A DNA stretch of 64,000 nt from Sphaerisporangium rufum (GTDB taxonomy: Bacteria; Actinomycetota; Actinomycetes; Streptosporangiales; Streptosporangiaceae): positions 38,507 through 102,506 of the forward strand of contig NZ_BOOU01000071.1 in assembly GCF_016863395.1 (NCBI RefSeq). The letters run 5' to 3'. Of the stretch, positions 43,147 to 51,524 are shown in pieces. The notes below the pieces were generated by a model. The model worked only from the letters and a program-made list of their open reading frames with translations, was not told where the DNA came from and did not search any database. A program made the translations under genes and the position numbers. The stretch's first letter is position 1, and each line of letters opens with the position of its first letter.

Positions 43147-43653
43147 GTGCGGACCGGCGAGAACGGGCACGCCGTGGCGGCGGAGGACGGGGACCCGCGC
43201 GACACCGCGTGGCGTGTGGAGGAGGCGTCGCTCGTCCTGGTGGAGCTGACGCTGGACGCCGTGGTGGAGCACGGCGACCTGTCGGTCACCCAGCTGCGCA
43301 CGCTGCTCGCGGTCGAGCGGCACGGCCCGCTGAACCTGAGCGCGCTCGCCGCGCACCTGGGCGGATCGGTCTCGGCCGCCGGGCGAGTGGTGTCCCGGCT
43401 GGACGGCGCCGGGCTGCTCACCCGGGCGCTGTCGCCGCGCAGCCGCCGCGAGGTCAGCATCGAGGTCACCCCGCTCGGGCTGCTCTCTCTGGAGCGGCTG
43501 CGCGCCGGACGGCGCCGGCACATCGCCGAGGTCCTGTCCCGGCTGCCGGCGGCCAGCGCCGAGGCGCTGGCCCGGACGCTGGCCGAGTTCACCGCCGCCG
43601 CGCGGGCCACGGACCCCCCGGCGCCATCGCCTGGCGCCGGGGAGGCCGGATGA
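43147..43653 (+). CDS. MarR-family transcriptional regulator
   Basis: A 168-residue MarR/winged-helix regulator. LSVTQLRTLLAVERHGPLNL begins helix 2-3, with AAHLGGSVSAAGRVVSRLDGAGLL as recognition helix and wing. The N-terminal ~20 residues are unstructured and the last ~20 are Pro/Ala/Gly-rich. GTG 43147 follows GGAAGGAGGG. It lies 34 bp after the dehydrogenase gene in the same direction, so it may be part of the operon and control it. Confidence 0.85.
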   Translation: MRTGENGHAVAAEDGDPRDTAWRVEEASLVLVELTLDAVVEHGDLSVTQLRTLLAVERHGPLNLSALAAHLGGSVSAAGRVVSRLDGAGLLTRALSPRSRREVSIEVTPLGLLSLERLRAGRRRHIAEVLSRLPAASAEALARTLAEFTAAARATDPPAPSPGAGEAG

Positions 43654-43708
43654 CCGCGGCCCCGCAGGCGGGCACCTGCCCCGGGGCCGCGGTCGCGCCG
43701 GGCGGCCG

Positions 43709-43873
43709 TCAGGCCGCGGCGGCGACCGGGGAGTAGGCCGAGGCGTCCCCGGCGAGCGCGACGCTCGGCCGGCCGTCCACACCCACCGGGACGTCACCGG
43801 CGATCGTCACCCGGTGCCCTCCCGGCACGTTGACGCTGCATCCGGTAATACCTACCGTTAATATCGGTTTCAT
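43709..43873 (-). CDS. Possible 54-residue protein with AT-rich 5' codons
   Basis: ATG 43873 opens 54 codons on the minus strand, beginning MKPILTVGITGCSVNVPGG and then GC-rich codons to a stop at 43709. The first ten codons end mostly in A or T (including TTA), unlike local genes; later codons are typical. The reading GHRVTIAGDVPVGVDG looks like a beta-strand-rich short domain. There is no clear ribosome binding site. It may be a small gene or a remnant; no family is recognised. TTA needs the rare tRNA-Leu, which in Streptomyces is BldA-controlled. Confidence 0.35.
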   Translation of the reverse strand: MKPILTVGITGCSVNVPGGHRVTIAGDVPVGVDGRPSVALAGDASAYSPVAAAA

Positions 43874-43965
43874 TGATCGGGGTCGCCGATCACTCCCGCC
43901 GCGAGCCGCCGCCCGTCCGCCGGGCCGGTCACGTCCCGCCCACCACCCGACCGTTGGAGAACGTC

Positions 43966-44725
43966 ATGAGCCGCCGCCAGCCGCCCATCGAAGCGACCGT
44001 CGCCGTGATCGGCGGCGGCCCGGCCGGTTCCGGGCTGGCCGGCCGGCCCGGCCGGCGGCATGCTGCACGTGCACCTGATCGACCCCTGCCATCCCGGCGA
44101 ACCCGCCGGGGAGCCGGGCGGGCCGGCCGGCCGGGTGCACGTGCACCGGATCGAGGCCGCCGACCTCACCGATCTGCCGGCCGGCCAGCGGCTGACCCTG
44201 GCGGACGGGCGCCGCCTGGACGTCGGCGCCGTCGTGCTGGCGCCCGGCCGGGCCGGCGCGGGCCCCTGGGACACTGGGAACGGCCAAGGCGCCGGGAACA
44301 CCGGGAACACCGGGAACACCGGGAACACCGGGAACACCGGGAACACCGGGAACACCGGGAACACCGGGAACACCGCGCAGACCTGGGACGACGCCGCCTT
44401 CGCCGCGGCGCACGGCCTCACCCACCTGGCCGACGGGCACCGCGCCGCCGCCCGGGCCGGCCGCATCCCCTCGGCGGAACCGGTGATCGTCCGCGGCGCC
44501 GGGCTCGCCTTCGTCGACCTCGTCGGCCGCCTCACCACCGGCCGCGGCGGGCGTTTCACCCGCGACCGGGCCGGCGAGCTCGTCTACCTGCCGAGCGGCG
44601 CGGAGCCGCGGCTGTACGCCGGCTCCCACCGCGGCGTGCCGCACCGCGCCGCGCGCTCAGGTTCGCCGTCCGGTGGCGGCGGGCGCCGCGATCCCGCGGT
44701 GAGCCCGGGGACGGATGCGCGATGA
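43966..44725 (+). pseudogene. Decayed FAD/NAD(P)-binding protein gene with frameshift and deletion
   Basis: ATG 43966 starts with MSRRQPPIEATVAVIGGGPAGSG, the dinucleotide loop of the FAD-NAD(P)-binding (NAD_binding_9-type) protein family. By about 44060 the homologous frame has shifted: MLHVHLIDPCHPGEP, RVHVHRIEAADL and LDVGAVVLAPGR continue in another frame. It ends with VIVRGAGLAFVDLVGRL and RGGRF, then GELVYLPSGAEPRLYAGSHR, as in a C-terminal region of the family, but stops at about 220 residues rather than the 600-700 expected. Nine GGGAACACC repeats fill the centre. The gene looks dead or strongly shortened. Confidence 0.65.
44294..44374 (+). repeat. Nine tandem copies of GGGAACACC
   Basis: Nine identical 9-bp units at 44294-44374 code for Gly-Asn-Thr nine times in the surviving frame. 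They lie inside a decayed gene, where such slippage would be tolerated. There are no spacers, so it is a microsatellite and not a CRISPR array. Confidence 0.95.
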
Positions 44726-44931
44726 TGAGGATTGTGAGCTCTCCTCTCGACGCGCTGCCGAAGATCGGCGCACCGGCGACCCGGGCCCTGCGCGACGCCG
44801 GTTACCCGACCCTGCGCGACCTGGCCGGGGTCCCGCGCGCCGAACTGGCCCGGCTGCACGGCATGGGCCCCAAAGCACTGGAGATCATCCAGAGCGCGCT
44901 CCAACAACACGACCTGAGCCTCGGCCCCTGA
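44722..44931 (+). CDS. Small helix-hairpin-helix DNA-binding protein
   Basis: A 69-residue protein made of paired helix-hairpin-helix motifs (PKIGAPATRALRDAGYPTLRDL and LARLHGMGPKALEIIQSAL), like the RNA polymerase alpha-CTD and DUF4332/HHH modules, which bind the DNA backbone without sequence preference. ATG 44722 gives MMRIVSSPLDALPK; a GTG at 44734 would drop four residues. The 5' end overlaps the end of the decayed gene. The function is unknown but the module is seen in many actinobacteria as a stand-alone 'DNA-binding protein'. Confidence 0.75.
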   Translation: MMRIVSSPLDALPKIGAPATRALRDAGYPTLRDLAGVPRAELARLHGMGPKALEIIQSALQQHDLSLGP

Positions 44932-45125
44932 TGGGGCCCGCTCGTCGCACGGCGATCGCTCTAGGTGGCGGGTCCCGCGGCAGAGGCCATGGGTTCATGC
45001 CGGCCGGAGGCCGGACGGTAGGAGTCACGGAGTCACGCCGACTCCGCGCGGTGAGAGGAGGGAGAGGCCACCCCGAGTGGCGTGGGGCCACGGATCGGCA
45101 ATGCACGCGGATCGCGTCGTTCTGG

Positions 45126-45197
45126 TGGGCGATACTGGGATTGAACCAGTGGCCTCTACCGTGTCAAGGTAGCGCTCTCCCACTGAGCTAATCGCCC
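45126..45197 (-). tRNA. tRNA-Val (anticodon GAC)
   Basis: The reverse strand folds into a 7-bp acceptor (GGGCGAT/ATCGCCC), D arm, anticodon arm CTACC-TTGACAC-GGTAG with GAC, and T arm GGTTCAATCC. The discriminator is A; CCA is not encoded. It lies 12 bp after tRNA-Gly and shares its transcript. Confidence 0.97.
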
Positions 45198-45209
45198 TCG
45201 ATGAAACCG

Positions 45210-45282
45210 AGCGGACGACGGGATTCGAACCCGCGACCCTCACCTTGGCAAGGTGATGCTCTACCAGCTGAGCCACGTCCGC
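45210..45282 (-). tRNA. tRNA-Gly (anticodon GCC)
   Basis: The reverse strand gives an acceptor GCGGACG/CGTCCGC, the anticodon arm CACC-TTGCCAA-GGTG with GCC, and T arm GGGTTCGAATCCC. CCA is not encoded; the discriminator is T. It precedes tRNA-Val in the transcript. Confidence 0.97.
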
Positions 45283-45323
45283 GTGCCACCGGGCCGGTTT
45301 CCCGTCCGCGGCGACGACACGGA

Positions 45324-45353
45324 ACTCTAGCGGGTTTTCCGCCCGGTGCCTAA
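45324..45353 (-). promoter_or_regulatory. Promoter of the tRNA-Gly/tRNA-Val unit
   Basis: On the minus strand TTAGGC (45353-45348) and TAGAGT (45329-45324) are 18 bp apart, placing the start about 35 nt before tRNA-Gly. Confidence 0.5.
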
Positions 45354-45385
45354 CCGGTTCGCGGGCCGGGCGCCGGGCAGGCCGG

Positions 45386-46042
45386 TCAGCGGGCGGGGGA
45401 TCCGCGGAAGGTGCGGGCCACGCTGCGCTCGACCGCCGGCAGGGTCAGGAAGATCTCCAGGATCCGGGTGAGCCGGTGCACCTCGATGCGGTGGAACGGC
45501 GGGCCCTCCACCCGGGCCAGCATGAACGCCAGCGCCAGCGGCGGCAGCGGCGCGACGATGACGTGCAGCCCGGACGGCAGCGTGTGCGCCTCCGGCCGCG
45601 GCGGCGTGATCGGCGGGAACGGCACCTCGTCCGGGGCGCGCCAGCTGGAATGCACCACGGTGCGCGGCATGGTCTCGGTCGCCGCCGACGCCCAGTCGGC
45701 GCTGAACAGCACCGGCACCGAATCGATCAGGGTGGCGAGCGCCCGGTCGCCGGCCGTGGTGATGTACTTGAGGATCTCCAGCTCCGGGTAGGTGCCCGGT
45801 GCCTCGCGGGTGCCCCACACCCCCTCGACGGTCACCCCGTCGACGCTTTCCAGCGCCTCGGTCAGCGTGCCGCGCGGCGCCGCGTCCGGCCAGAACACCG
45901 TCAGGTCGTCCACCGCCCGCCCCTCGCCGCGCTCCAGCACGACGAGCTGGATGATGTCGGCGCCGGCGACCCCGAGGACCCGGGTGACCTGCCCCAAGGA
46001 ACCCGGGCGGTCCGGCAGCGAGATGCGCAGTCTCAAAAGCAT
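45386..46042 (-). CDS. ACT-domain regulatory protein
   Basis: A 218-residue cytoplasmic protein. Residues 1-75 form an ACT domain, an amino-acid-binding regulatory fold: LRLRISLPDRPGSLGQVTRV, then VAGADIIQLVVLERG. The remaining ~140 residues (TLIDSVPVLFSADWASAA to the end) are a second domain with no enzyme signature that I recognise. It probably senses an amino acid. ATG 46042 follows GGAGG by six bases. It diverges from dus; the frame continues upstream only as antisense to dus. Confidence 0.8.
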   Translation of the reverse strand: MLLRLRISLPDRPGSLGQVTRVLGVAGADIIQLVVLERGEGRAVDDLTVFWPDAAPRGTLTEALESVDGVTVEGVWGTREAPGTYPELEILKYITTAGDRALATLIDSVPVLFSADWASAATETMPRTVVHSSWRAPDEVPFPPITPPRPEAHTLPSGLHVIVAPLPPLALAFMLARVEGPPFHRIEVHRLTRILEIFLTLPAVERSVARTFRGSPAR

Positions 46043-46207
46043 GCGGAACCTCCGGCGTCCGGGTGGTGCACCTGCTCCAAATCTACCGGCCACCCCACTG
46101 CCGCCCCCCGACCGCCCCGCCGGCGGCCGCGGCCACCGAGATCCGCACCCTCGGGCCCAAGCCAGGGCGCCGGTCCGGCGGCTCTGGAGTTCGGGTAGAA
46201 AGGGCGG

Positions 46208-47320
46208 GTGAAGATAGGCCCGATCGAGGTGTGGCCGCCGGTGGTGCTGGCGCCGATGGCCGGCATCACCAACGCCCCCTTCCGCACGCTCTGCCGCGAG
46301 CAGGGCGGCGGCCTGTACGTCTCGGAGATGATCACCACCCGGGCGCTGGTCGAGCGGAACGCCAAGACGATGGCGATGATCCGCTTCGGGCCGGCCGAGC
46401 GGCCGCGCAGCGTGCAGCTGTACGGCGTCGACCCCGGCGTGGTGGGCCGGGCCGCCGAGATCGTCGCGGGCGAGGGCCTGGCCGACCACATCGACCTGAA
46501 CTTCGGCTGCCCGGTGCCCAAGGTCACCCGCCGGGGCGGCGGCTCGGCGCTGCCCTACAAGCGCGACCTGCTGCGGCGCATCGTGCGAGCCGCGGTGGCC
46601 GGCGCCGGCGCGCTGCCGGTCACCATGAAGATGCGCAAGGGCATCGACGACGACCACCTGACCTACCTGGACGCCGGGCGCATCGCCGCCGAGGAGGGGC
46701 TGAGCGCGGTCGCGCTGCACGGCCGCACCGCGGTGCAGCACTACGGCGGCACCGCCGACTGGGACGCCATCGCCCGGCTGAAGGACGCCGTCCCGGAGAT
46801 CCCGGTGCTCGGCAACGGCGACATCTGGACCGCCGAGGACGCGCTGCGGATGATGGCCCGCACCGGCTGCGACGGCGTCGTGGTCGGCCGCGGCTGCCTG
46901 GGCCGCCCGTGGCTGTTCCGCGACCTGGACCACGCCTTCCGCGGCTCGGCCGAGCGGGCCCGCCCGGCGCTCGGCGAGGTGGCCGCCACCATGGCCCGGC
47001 ACGCCGGGCTGCTGGTGGAGTGCTTCGGCAGCGAGACCCACGGGGTGCTGGACTTCCGCAAGCACGTCGGCTGGTACCTCAAGGGCTTCCCGCTGGGCGC
47101 CGAGACGCGCCGCGAGCTGGCCACCGCCACCACGCTGGCCGGGCTGCGCGAACGCCTGGCCGCGCTGCCGGCCGGCCTGCCCTGGCCGGGGGAGGCCGCC
47201 GACGGGCCGCGCGGCAAGTCCACCGCGCGCGAGCGCGTCCTGCTGCCCGACGGCTGGCTGGACGATCCGCGGGACGCGGCCGTCCCCGCCGACGCCGAGC
47301 TCGCCACCTCCGGCGGCTGA
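46208..47320 (+). CDS. tRNA-dihydrouridine synthase (DusB-like)
   Basis: A 370-residue FMN enzyme that reduces uridine to dihydrouridine in the D-loop of tRNA. The TIM-barrel start MKIGPIEVWPPVVLAPMAGI is typical; DLNFGCPVPKVTRRGGGSAL carries the catalytic Cys; MKMRKGID, ALHGRTAVQHY and VLGNGDIW with GVVVGRGCLGRPW bind FMN phosphate. GTG 46208 has TAGAAA six nt upstream, near a leaderless pattern, and AAGGG as a weak ribosome binding site. The last ~60 residues are a normal C-terminal helix domain. It is monocistronic and converges on the helicase gene. Confidence 0.92.
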   Translation: MKIGPIEVWPPVVLAPMAGITNAPFRTLCREQGGGLYVSEMITTRALVERNAKTMAMIRFGPAERPRSVQLYGVDPGVVGRAAEIVAGEGLADHIDLNFGCPVPKVTRRGGGSALPYKRDLLRRIVRAAVAGAGALPVTMKMRKGIDDDHLTYLDAGRIAAEEGLSAVALHGRTAVQHYGGTADWDAIARLKDAVPEIPVLGNGDIWTAEDALRMMARTGCDGVVVGRGCLGRPWLFRDLDHAFRGSAERARPALGEVAATMARHAGLLVECFGSETHGVLDFRKHVGWYLKGFPLGAETRRELATATTLAGLRERLAALPAGLPWPGEAADGPRGKSTARERVLLPDGWLDDPRDAAVPADAELATSGG

Positions 47321-47333
47321 TCGGCCGCGCGCG

Positions 47334-49817
47334 TCAAAGGCGGTCGACGGAGACGACGTGCACGACGGCGCGGCCCTCCTCGTCGGAGGCGGCCAGGTCG
47401 ACCTGGGCGGTGATGCCCCAGTCGTGGTCGCCGGCCGGGTCGTCGAAGACCTGCCGGACCCGCCACAGCTCCTTCTCCTCCTCGATGAGCAGCAGCGAGG
47501 GCCCGCGGGCGTCCGGGCCGGTGCCGATCTCGTCGTGTTCGGCGAAGTACTCCTCCAGCGCGTCCTCCCAGTCCACGTCGGCCAGCTCGCGCAGCTCCTC
47601 GTACCGCTCCAGCGCGGCCAGCTCCACCATGCGGAACATGGCGTTGCGCACCAGGACGCGGAAGGCGCGGCGGTTGCCGGTGACCGGGCGGGTGTTCTCC
47701 TCCAGGCCGGGCCGCTCGATCTCGCCGGTGGGGTTCTGCAGCTGCTCCCACTCGTCCAGCAGGCTGGAGTCGACCTGGCGGACCAGCTCGCCGAGCCACT
47801 CGATGAGATCCTGCAGCTCCTCGGTCTTCAGGTGGTCGGGCACGGTGCGGCTGAGGGTGCGGTAGGCGTCGGCCAGGTAGCGCAGCACGGTGCCCTCCGA
47901 CCTGGCCAGCTCGTAGAACTGGACGTACTCGGTGAAGGTCATCGCCCGCTCGTACATGTCGCGCACCACGGTCTTGGGGCTGACCGCGTAGTCGCCCACC
48001 CACGGGTGGCCGCGCCGGTAGGTCTCGTAGGCGCCGAACAGCAGGTCGGCCAGCGGCATCGGGTAGGTGACGTCGGTGAGCAGCTCCATCCGCTCCTCGT
48101 ACTCGACGCCGTCGGCCTTCATCTGGGCCACCGCCTCGCCGCGCGCCTTGTTGAGCTGGGCGTGCAGGATCTGCCGGGGGTCGTCCAGCGTCGACTCCAC
48201 GATGGACACCACGTCCAGCGGGTAGGCCGGCGACCCGGTGTCCAGCAGCTCGAACGCGGCGAGCGCGAAGGTGGACAGCGCCTGGTTGAGCGCGAAGTCC
48301 TCCTGCAGATCCACGGTCAGCCGGGCCATCCGGCCCTGCTCGTCCGGCTCGCGCAGCGTCTCCACCACGCCGCCGGCCAGCAGCGAGCGGTAGATGGCGA
48401 TGGCGTGGCTGATGTGCCGGCGCTGCGCCTTGCGCTCCTCATGGTTGTCGGTGAGCAGGTGTTTCATCGCGGCGAAGCAGTCGCCCGGCCGGTTGATCAC
48501 GGCGAGCAGCATGGCGTTGCTGACCTTGAAGCGGGAGGCCAGCGGCTCGGGTTCGGCCTTCTGCAGCCGCTCGAACGTCTCCTCGCTCCAGCCGACGAAG
48601 CCGTCGGGGGCCTTCTTGCGCACCACCTTGCGGCGCTTCTTCGGGTCGTCGCCCGCCTTGGCCAGCGCCTTCTCGTTCTCCACCACGTGGTCGGGGGCCT
48701 GGCAGACGACGTAGCCGAGGGTGTCGAACCCGGCCCGGCCGGCCCGGCCGGCGATCTGGTGGAACTCGCGGGCGCGCAGCAGCCGGACCCGGTTGCCGTC
48801 GTACTTGCTGAGCGCGGTGAACAGCACGGTGCGGATCGGCACGTTGACCCCGACGCCGAGCGTGTCGGTGCCGCAGATCACCTTCAGCAGCCCGGCCTGG
48901 GCCAGCCGCTCGACCAGCCGGCGGTACTTGGGCAGCATGCCGGCGTGGTGCACGCCGATGCCGTGCCGCACCAGCCGCGACAGCGCCCGGCCGAACCGGG
49001 TGGTGAACCGGAAGCTCCCGATGAGCGCGGCGATGGCCTCCTTCTCCGCCTTGGTGGACATGTTGACGCTCATCAGGGCCTGCGCGCGTTCCATCGCGGC
49101 GGCCTGGGTGAAGTGCACGACGTAGACCGGGGCCTGCTGGGTGGCCAGCAACTCCTCCAGCGTCTCGTGCAGCGGGGTGGCCCGGTAGCTGTAGTAGAGC
49201 GGGACGGGGCGGGTGGCCGAGCGCACCACCGCGGTCTGCCGCCCGGTGCGCCGGGTCAGGTCGGTCTCGAACCGGGCGACGTCCCCCAGGGTGGCCGACA
49301 TCAGCAGGAACTGCGCCTGCGGCAGCTCCAGCAGTGGCACCTGCCACGCCCACCCGCGGTCCGGCTCGGCGTAGAAGTGGAACTCGTCCATCACGACCTG
49401 CCCGACGTCGGCCCGGGTGCCGTCGCGCAGCGCGATGTTGGCGAGGATCTCCGCGGTGCAGCAGATGATCGGCGCCGACGGGTTCACCGCGGCGTCGCCG
49501 GTCATCATGCCGACGTTGTCGGTGCCGAAGACGGCGCACAGGTCGAAGAACTTCTCCGACACCAGCGCCTTGATGGGCGCGGTGTAGAAGGTGCGCTCGC
49601 CGGCGGCCAGCGCGGCGAAGTGCGCGCCCGCGGCCACCAGGCTCTTGCCCGACCCGGTCGGCGTGGCGAGGATGACGTTGTTGCCGGAGACGACCTCGAT
49701 CAGCGCCTCCTCCTGCGCCGGGTAGAGCGTCAGCCCGCGCCCGGCGTTCCACTCGGCGAACGCCTCGAACAGCGCGTCCGGGTCGGTCTGGGCGGGAAGG
49801 TGCTGGAGGAGGCTCAC
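47334..49817 (-). CDS. DEAD/DEAH-box helicase with DUF3516
   Basis: An 827-residue SF2 helicase. NVILATPTGSGKSLVA is motif I, VVMDEFHFY the DExH motif II, LLMSATLGD motif III and FHQIAGRAGRAGFD motif VI. From residue ~390 it changes to a DUF3516-type C-terminal domain (KSRR-type basic patch KKRRKVVRKKAPD, then helical region), characteristic of this actinobacterial family. Its RNA or DNA target is unknown; relatives resemble Ski2/Hel308-type enzymes. GTG 49817 has CAGTAT six nt upstream, a leaderless-type placement. Confidence 0.92.
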   Translation of the reverse strand: MSLLQHLPAQTDPDALFEAFAEWNAGRGLTLYPAQEEALIEVVSGNNVILATPTGSGKSLVAAGAHFAALAAGERTFYTAPIKALVSEKFFDLCAVFGTDNVGMMTGDAAVNPSAPIICCTAEILANIALRDGTRADVGQVVMDEFHFYAEPDRGWAWQVPLLELPQAQFLLMSATLGDVARFETDLTRRTGRQTAVVRSATRPVPLYYSYRATPLHETLEELLATQQAPVYVVHFTQAAAMERAQALMSVNMSTKAEKEAIAALIGSFRFTTRFGRALSRLVRHGIGVHHAGMLPKYRRLVERLAQAGLLKVICGTDTLGVGVNVPIRTVLFTALSKYDGNRVRLLRAREFHQIAGRAGRAGFDTLGYVVCQAPDHVVENEKALAKAGDDPKKRRKVVRKKAPDGFVGWSEETFERLQKAEPEPLASRFKVSNAMLLAVINRPGDCFAAMKHLLTDNHEERKAQRRHISHAIAIYRSLLAGGVVETLREPDEQGRMARLTVDLQEDFALNQALSTFALAAFELLDTGSPAYPLDVVSIVESTLDDPRQILHAQLNKARGEAVAQMKADGVEYEERMELLTDVTYPMPLADLLFGAYETYRRGHPWVGDYAVSPKTVVRDMYERAMTFTEYVQFYELARSEGTVLRYLADAYRTLSRTVPDHLKTEELQDLIEWLGELVRQVDSSLLDEWEQLQNPTGEIERPGLEENTRPVTGNRRAFRVLVRNAMFRMVELAALERYEELRELADVDWEDALEEYFAEHDEIGTGPDARGPSLLLIEEEKELWRVRQVFDDPAGDHDWGITAQVDLAASDEEGRAVVHVVSVDRL

Positions 49818-49881
49818 CCCTCAATACTGCCGAAGGACCGGACGTGGTCGGGCCATCATCCACCCGCCGGATCGCCGGGGA

Positions 49882-50607
49882 TCACAGGCCGAGATCGTCC
49901 AGTTCCCGGTACAGCGCGGCGCGGGAGGGGTCGGCGCTCGCCGGCGCGGCCGTTCCCGGGTGCGGCGGCCGGACCGCGGGCATGCCCGGCACGGCGGGCG
50001 GGGTGTGCGGGGCGACCCGGTCCGGGCGGCCGGCGGCGCGGCGGTCGCGGAACAGCCAGCCGCCCAGGATGCCGCCGACGAACCCGGCCAGGTGACCCTG
50101 CCAGCTGAACGCGTCGGAGGGCAGCAGCCCGGTGAACTGGTAGGCGAAGCACAGGGCCATGACCAGGCCGACCACGATGTCGATGGCGTGCCGGTCGAAC
50201 AGGCCGCGCACCAGGATGTAGCCGAAGTAGCCGAACACCACCCCGCTCGCCCCCGCGGTGACGCTGCCCGGGCCGGACACGAACCAGATGCCGAGGCCGC
50301 TCACCACGGCGATCAGCGCGGTGACCCCGAGGAACCTCGACACCCCGCGGTAGGCGGCCAGGAAGCCGAAGACGAACAGCGGCCCGGAGTTGCCCTCGAT
50401 GTGCGCCCAGTCCCAGTGCAGGAAGGGGGAGGTGACGATCGCCGGCAGCCGGGACGGCTCGCGCGGCACGATGCCGAAGGACTGGCTGAGGGCATAGCCG
50501 GAGACCGCGTTGACCAGCTGGACCGTCCAGATCAGCGCCAGGAACCCCACCATCACCCAGAAGGCCTTCCGGGCCTCCGCGACCATGATCTCGGCCGTCC
50601 GTCCGCT
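49882..50607 (-). CDS. Rhomboid-family intramembrane serine protease
   Basis: A ~241-residue membrane protein with six or seven hydrophobic helices. The serine motif is TAGASGVVFGYFGY (G-x-S-G) and the catalytic His lies in SWQGHLAGFVGGILGGW, with HWDWAHIEGN as the loop-1/HxxxN site. It would cleave membrane proteins inside the bilayer. The C-terminal ~60 residues are a Pro/Arg cytoplasmic tail. GTG 50607 (MSGRTAEIMVAEARKAF) with GAGGGG upstream is preferred; the frame is open to 50718 but that part is Ala/Gly-rich low-complexity. Confidence 0.85.
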   Translation of the reverse strand, partial: SGRTAEIMVAEARKAFWVMVGFLALIWTVQLVNAVSGYALSQSFGIVPREPSRLPAIVTSPFLHWDWAHIEGNSGPLFVFGFLAAYRGVSRFLGVTALIAVVSGLGIWFVSGPGSVTAGASGVVFGYFGYILVRGLFDRHAIDIVVGLVMALCFAYQFTGLLPSDAFSWQGHLAGFVGGILGGWLFRDRRAAGRPDRVAPHTPPAVPGMPAVRPPHPGTAAPASADPSRAALYRELDDLGL

Positions 50608-50732
50608 CACCGCTGCCCCCTCGCCTGCCGCGCCGCCCTCCGCGCCGCCCGCCGCGCCGGGGGAGAGGCCCGCGACGCTCGCCCGGGTATCCTCCCAAAT
50701 CCCGCGCGGACCGGCCACCGTCCCGGCGCTCG

Positions 50733-50744
50733 TAGAGTGTCCGG
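50733..50744 (+). promoter_or_regulatory. Leaderless -10 (TAGAGT) for the nucleotidyltransferase gene
   Basis: TAGAGT (50733-50738) is followed by six bases and the ATG at 50745. Confidence 0.5.
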
Positions 50745-51515
50745 ATGACCATGAGCGACGCCGATCTGCTGGACCACGTGACCCGGACGCTGGCCGCCCT
50801 GCCCGGCGTGCATGCCGTCACCCTCGGCGGCTCGCGGGCGTCCGGCGCCCACCGGCCGGACAGCGACTGGGACTTCGCCGTCTACTACCGGGGCGCGTTC
50901 CGGCCCGGCGACCTGCGCGCGCTCGGCTGGCCGGGCGAGGTGTCGGAGATCGGCGGCTGGGGCGGCGGGGTGTTCAACGGCGGCGCCTGGCTACAGGTGG
51001 CCGGCCGGGCCGTCGACGTGCACTATCGCGACCTGGACGAGGTCGAGCATCATCTGGCCGAGGCGCGGGCCGGCCGGTTCGGTGTCGAGCGGCTGATGTT
51101 CCACCTGGCGGGCATTCCGACCTACATCGTGGTGGCCGAGCTGGCCCTCGGGCGGGCGGTCGCCGGCGAGCTGCCCCGGCCGGACTACCCGCCCGCGCTG
51201 CGCGCGGCGGCGCCGCCCCGCTGGTGGGGCGACGCTCGGGCCACCCTGGACTACGCCGCGGCCCACGCCCGGGCGGGCCGGCTGGCCGAGACCGCCGGGT
51301 CGATCGCCACGGCCGCCTGCCAGACCGCGCACGCGGTGCTGGCCGCGCGCGGGGTCTGGGCCACCAACGACAAGACCCTGCTGGACCGGGCCGGCCTGCG
51401 CCGGGTGGACGAGATCCTGGCCACGGCGCCCGGCCGGCCGGTCCAGGCGATCGAGGAGGCGGGCGCGTTCCTCGCCCGCGCCGCGGCCGCGGCGGGCGTG
51501 TGCGGGGCCGGCTGA
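50745..51515 (+). CDS. Nucleotidyltransferase-domain protein
   Basis: A 256-residue protein with the pol-beta-type nucleotidyltransferase motif LGGSRASG (residues ~27-34) and PDSDWDFAVYY (DxD metal site). The rest is helical and includes MFHLAGIPTY and ATNDKTLLDRAGL. Family relatives modify small molecules or antibiotics such as aminoglycosides; the acceptor is not known. It has a leaderless-type promoter and diverges from rhomboid. It converges on a DDN-like gene 10 bp away. Confidence 0.8.
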   Translation: MTMSDADLLDHVTRTLAALPGVHAVTLGGSRASGAHRPDSDWDFAVYYRGAFRPGDLRALGWPGEVSEIGGWGGGVFNGGAWLQVAGRAVDVHYRDLDEVEHHLAEARAGRFGVERLMFHLAGIPTYIVVAELALGRAVAGELPRPDYPPALRAAAPPRWWGDARATLDYAAAHARAGRLAETAGSIATAACQTAHAVLAARGVWATNDKTLLDRAGLRRVDEILATAPGRPVQAIEEAGAFLARAAAAAGVCGAG

Positions 51516-51524
51516 CCCGGCGGG

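Noticed and set aside
40014..43610. A 1198-codon open frame on the minus strand over the D-lactate dehydrogenase gene
   Set aside because: It has no recognised domain and is the antisense frame of a gene with clear FAD and Fe-S motifs.
44294..44374. GGGAACACC repeats as a CRISPR array
   Set aside because: They are contiguous 9-bp units without spacers or cas genes.
45126..45282. tRNA genes as the border of an integrated element
   Set aside because: No integrase, no repeat of the tRNA 3' end and no phage genes are present nearby.
49882..50718. A longer rhomboid start at 50718
   Set aside because: The extra 37 residues are Ala/Gly-rich and a good ribosome binding site precedes GTG 50607 instead.
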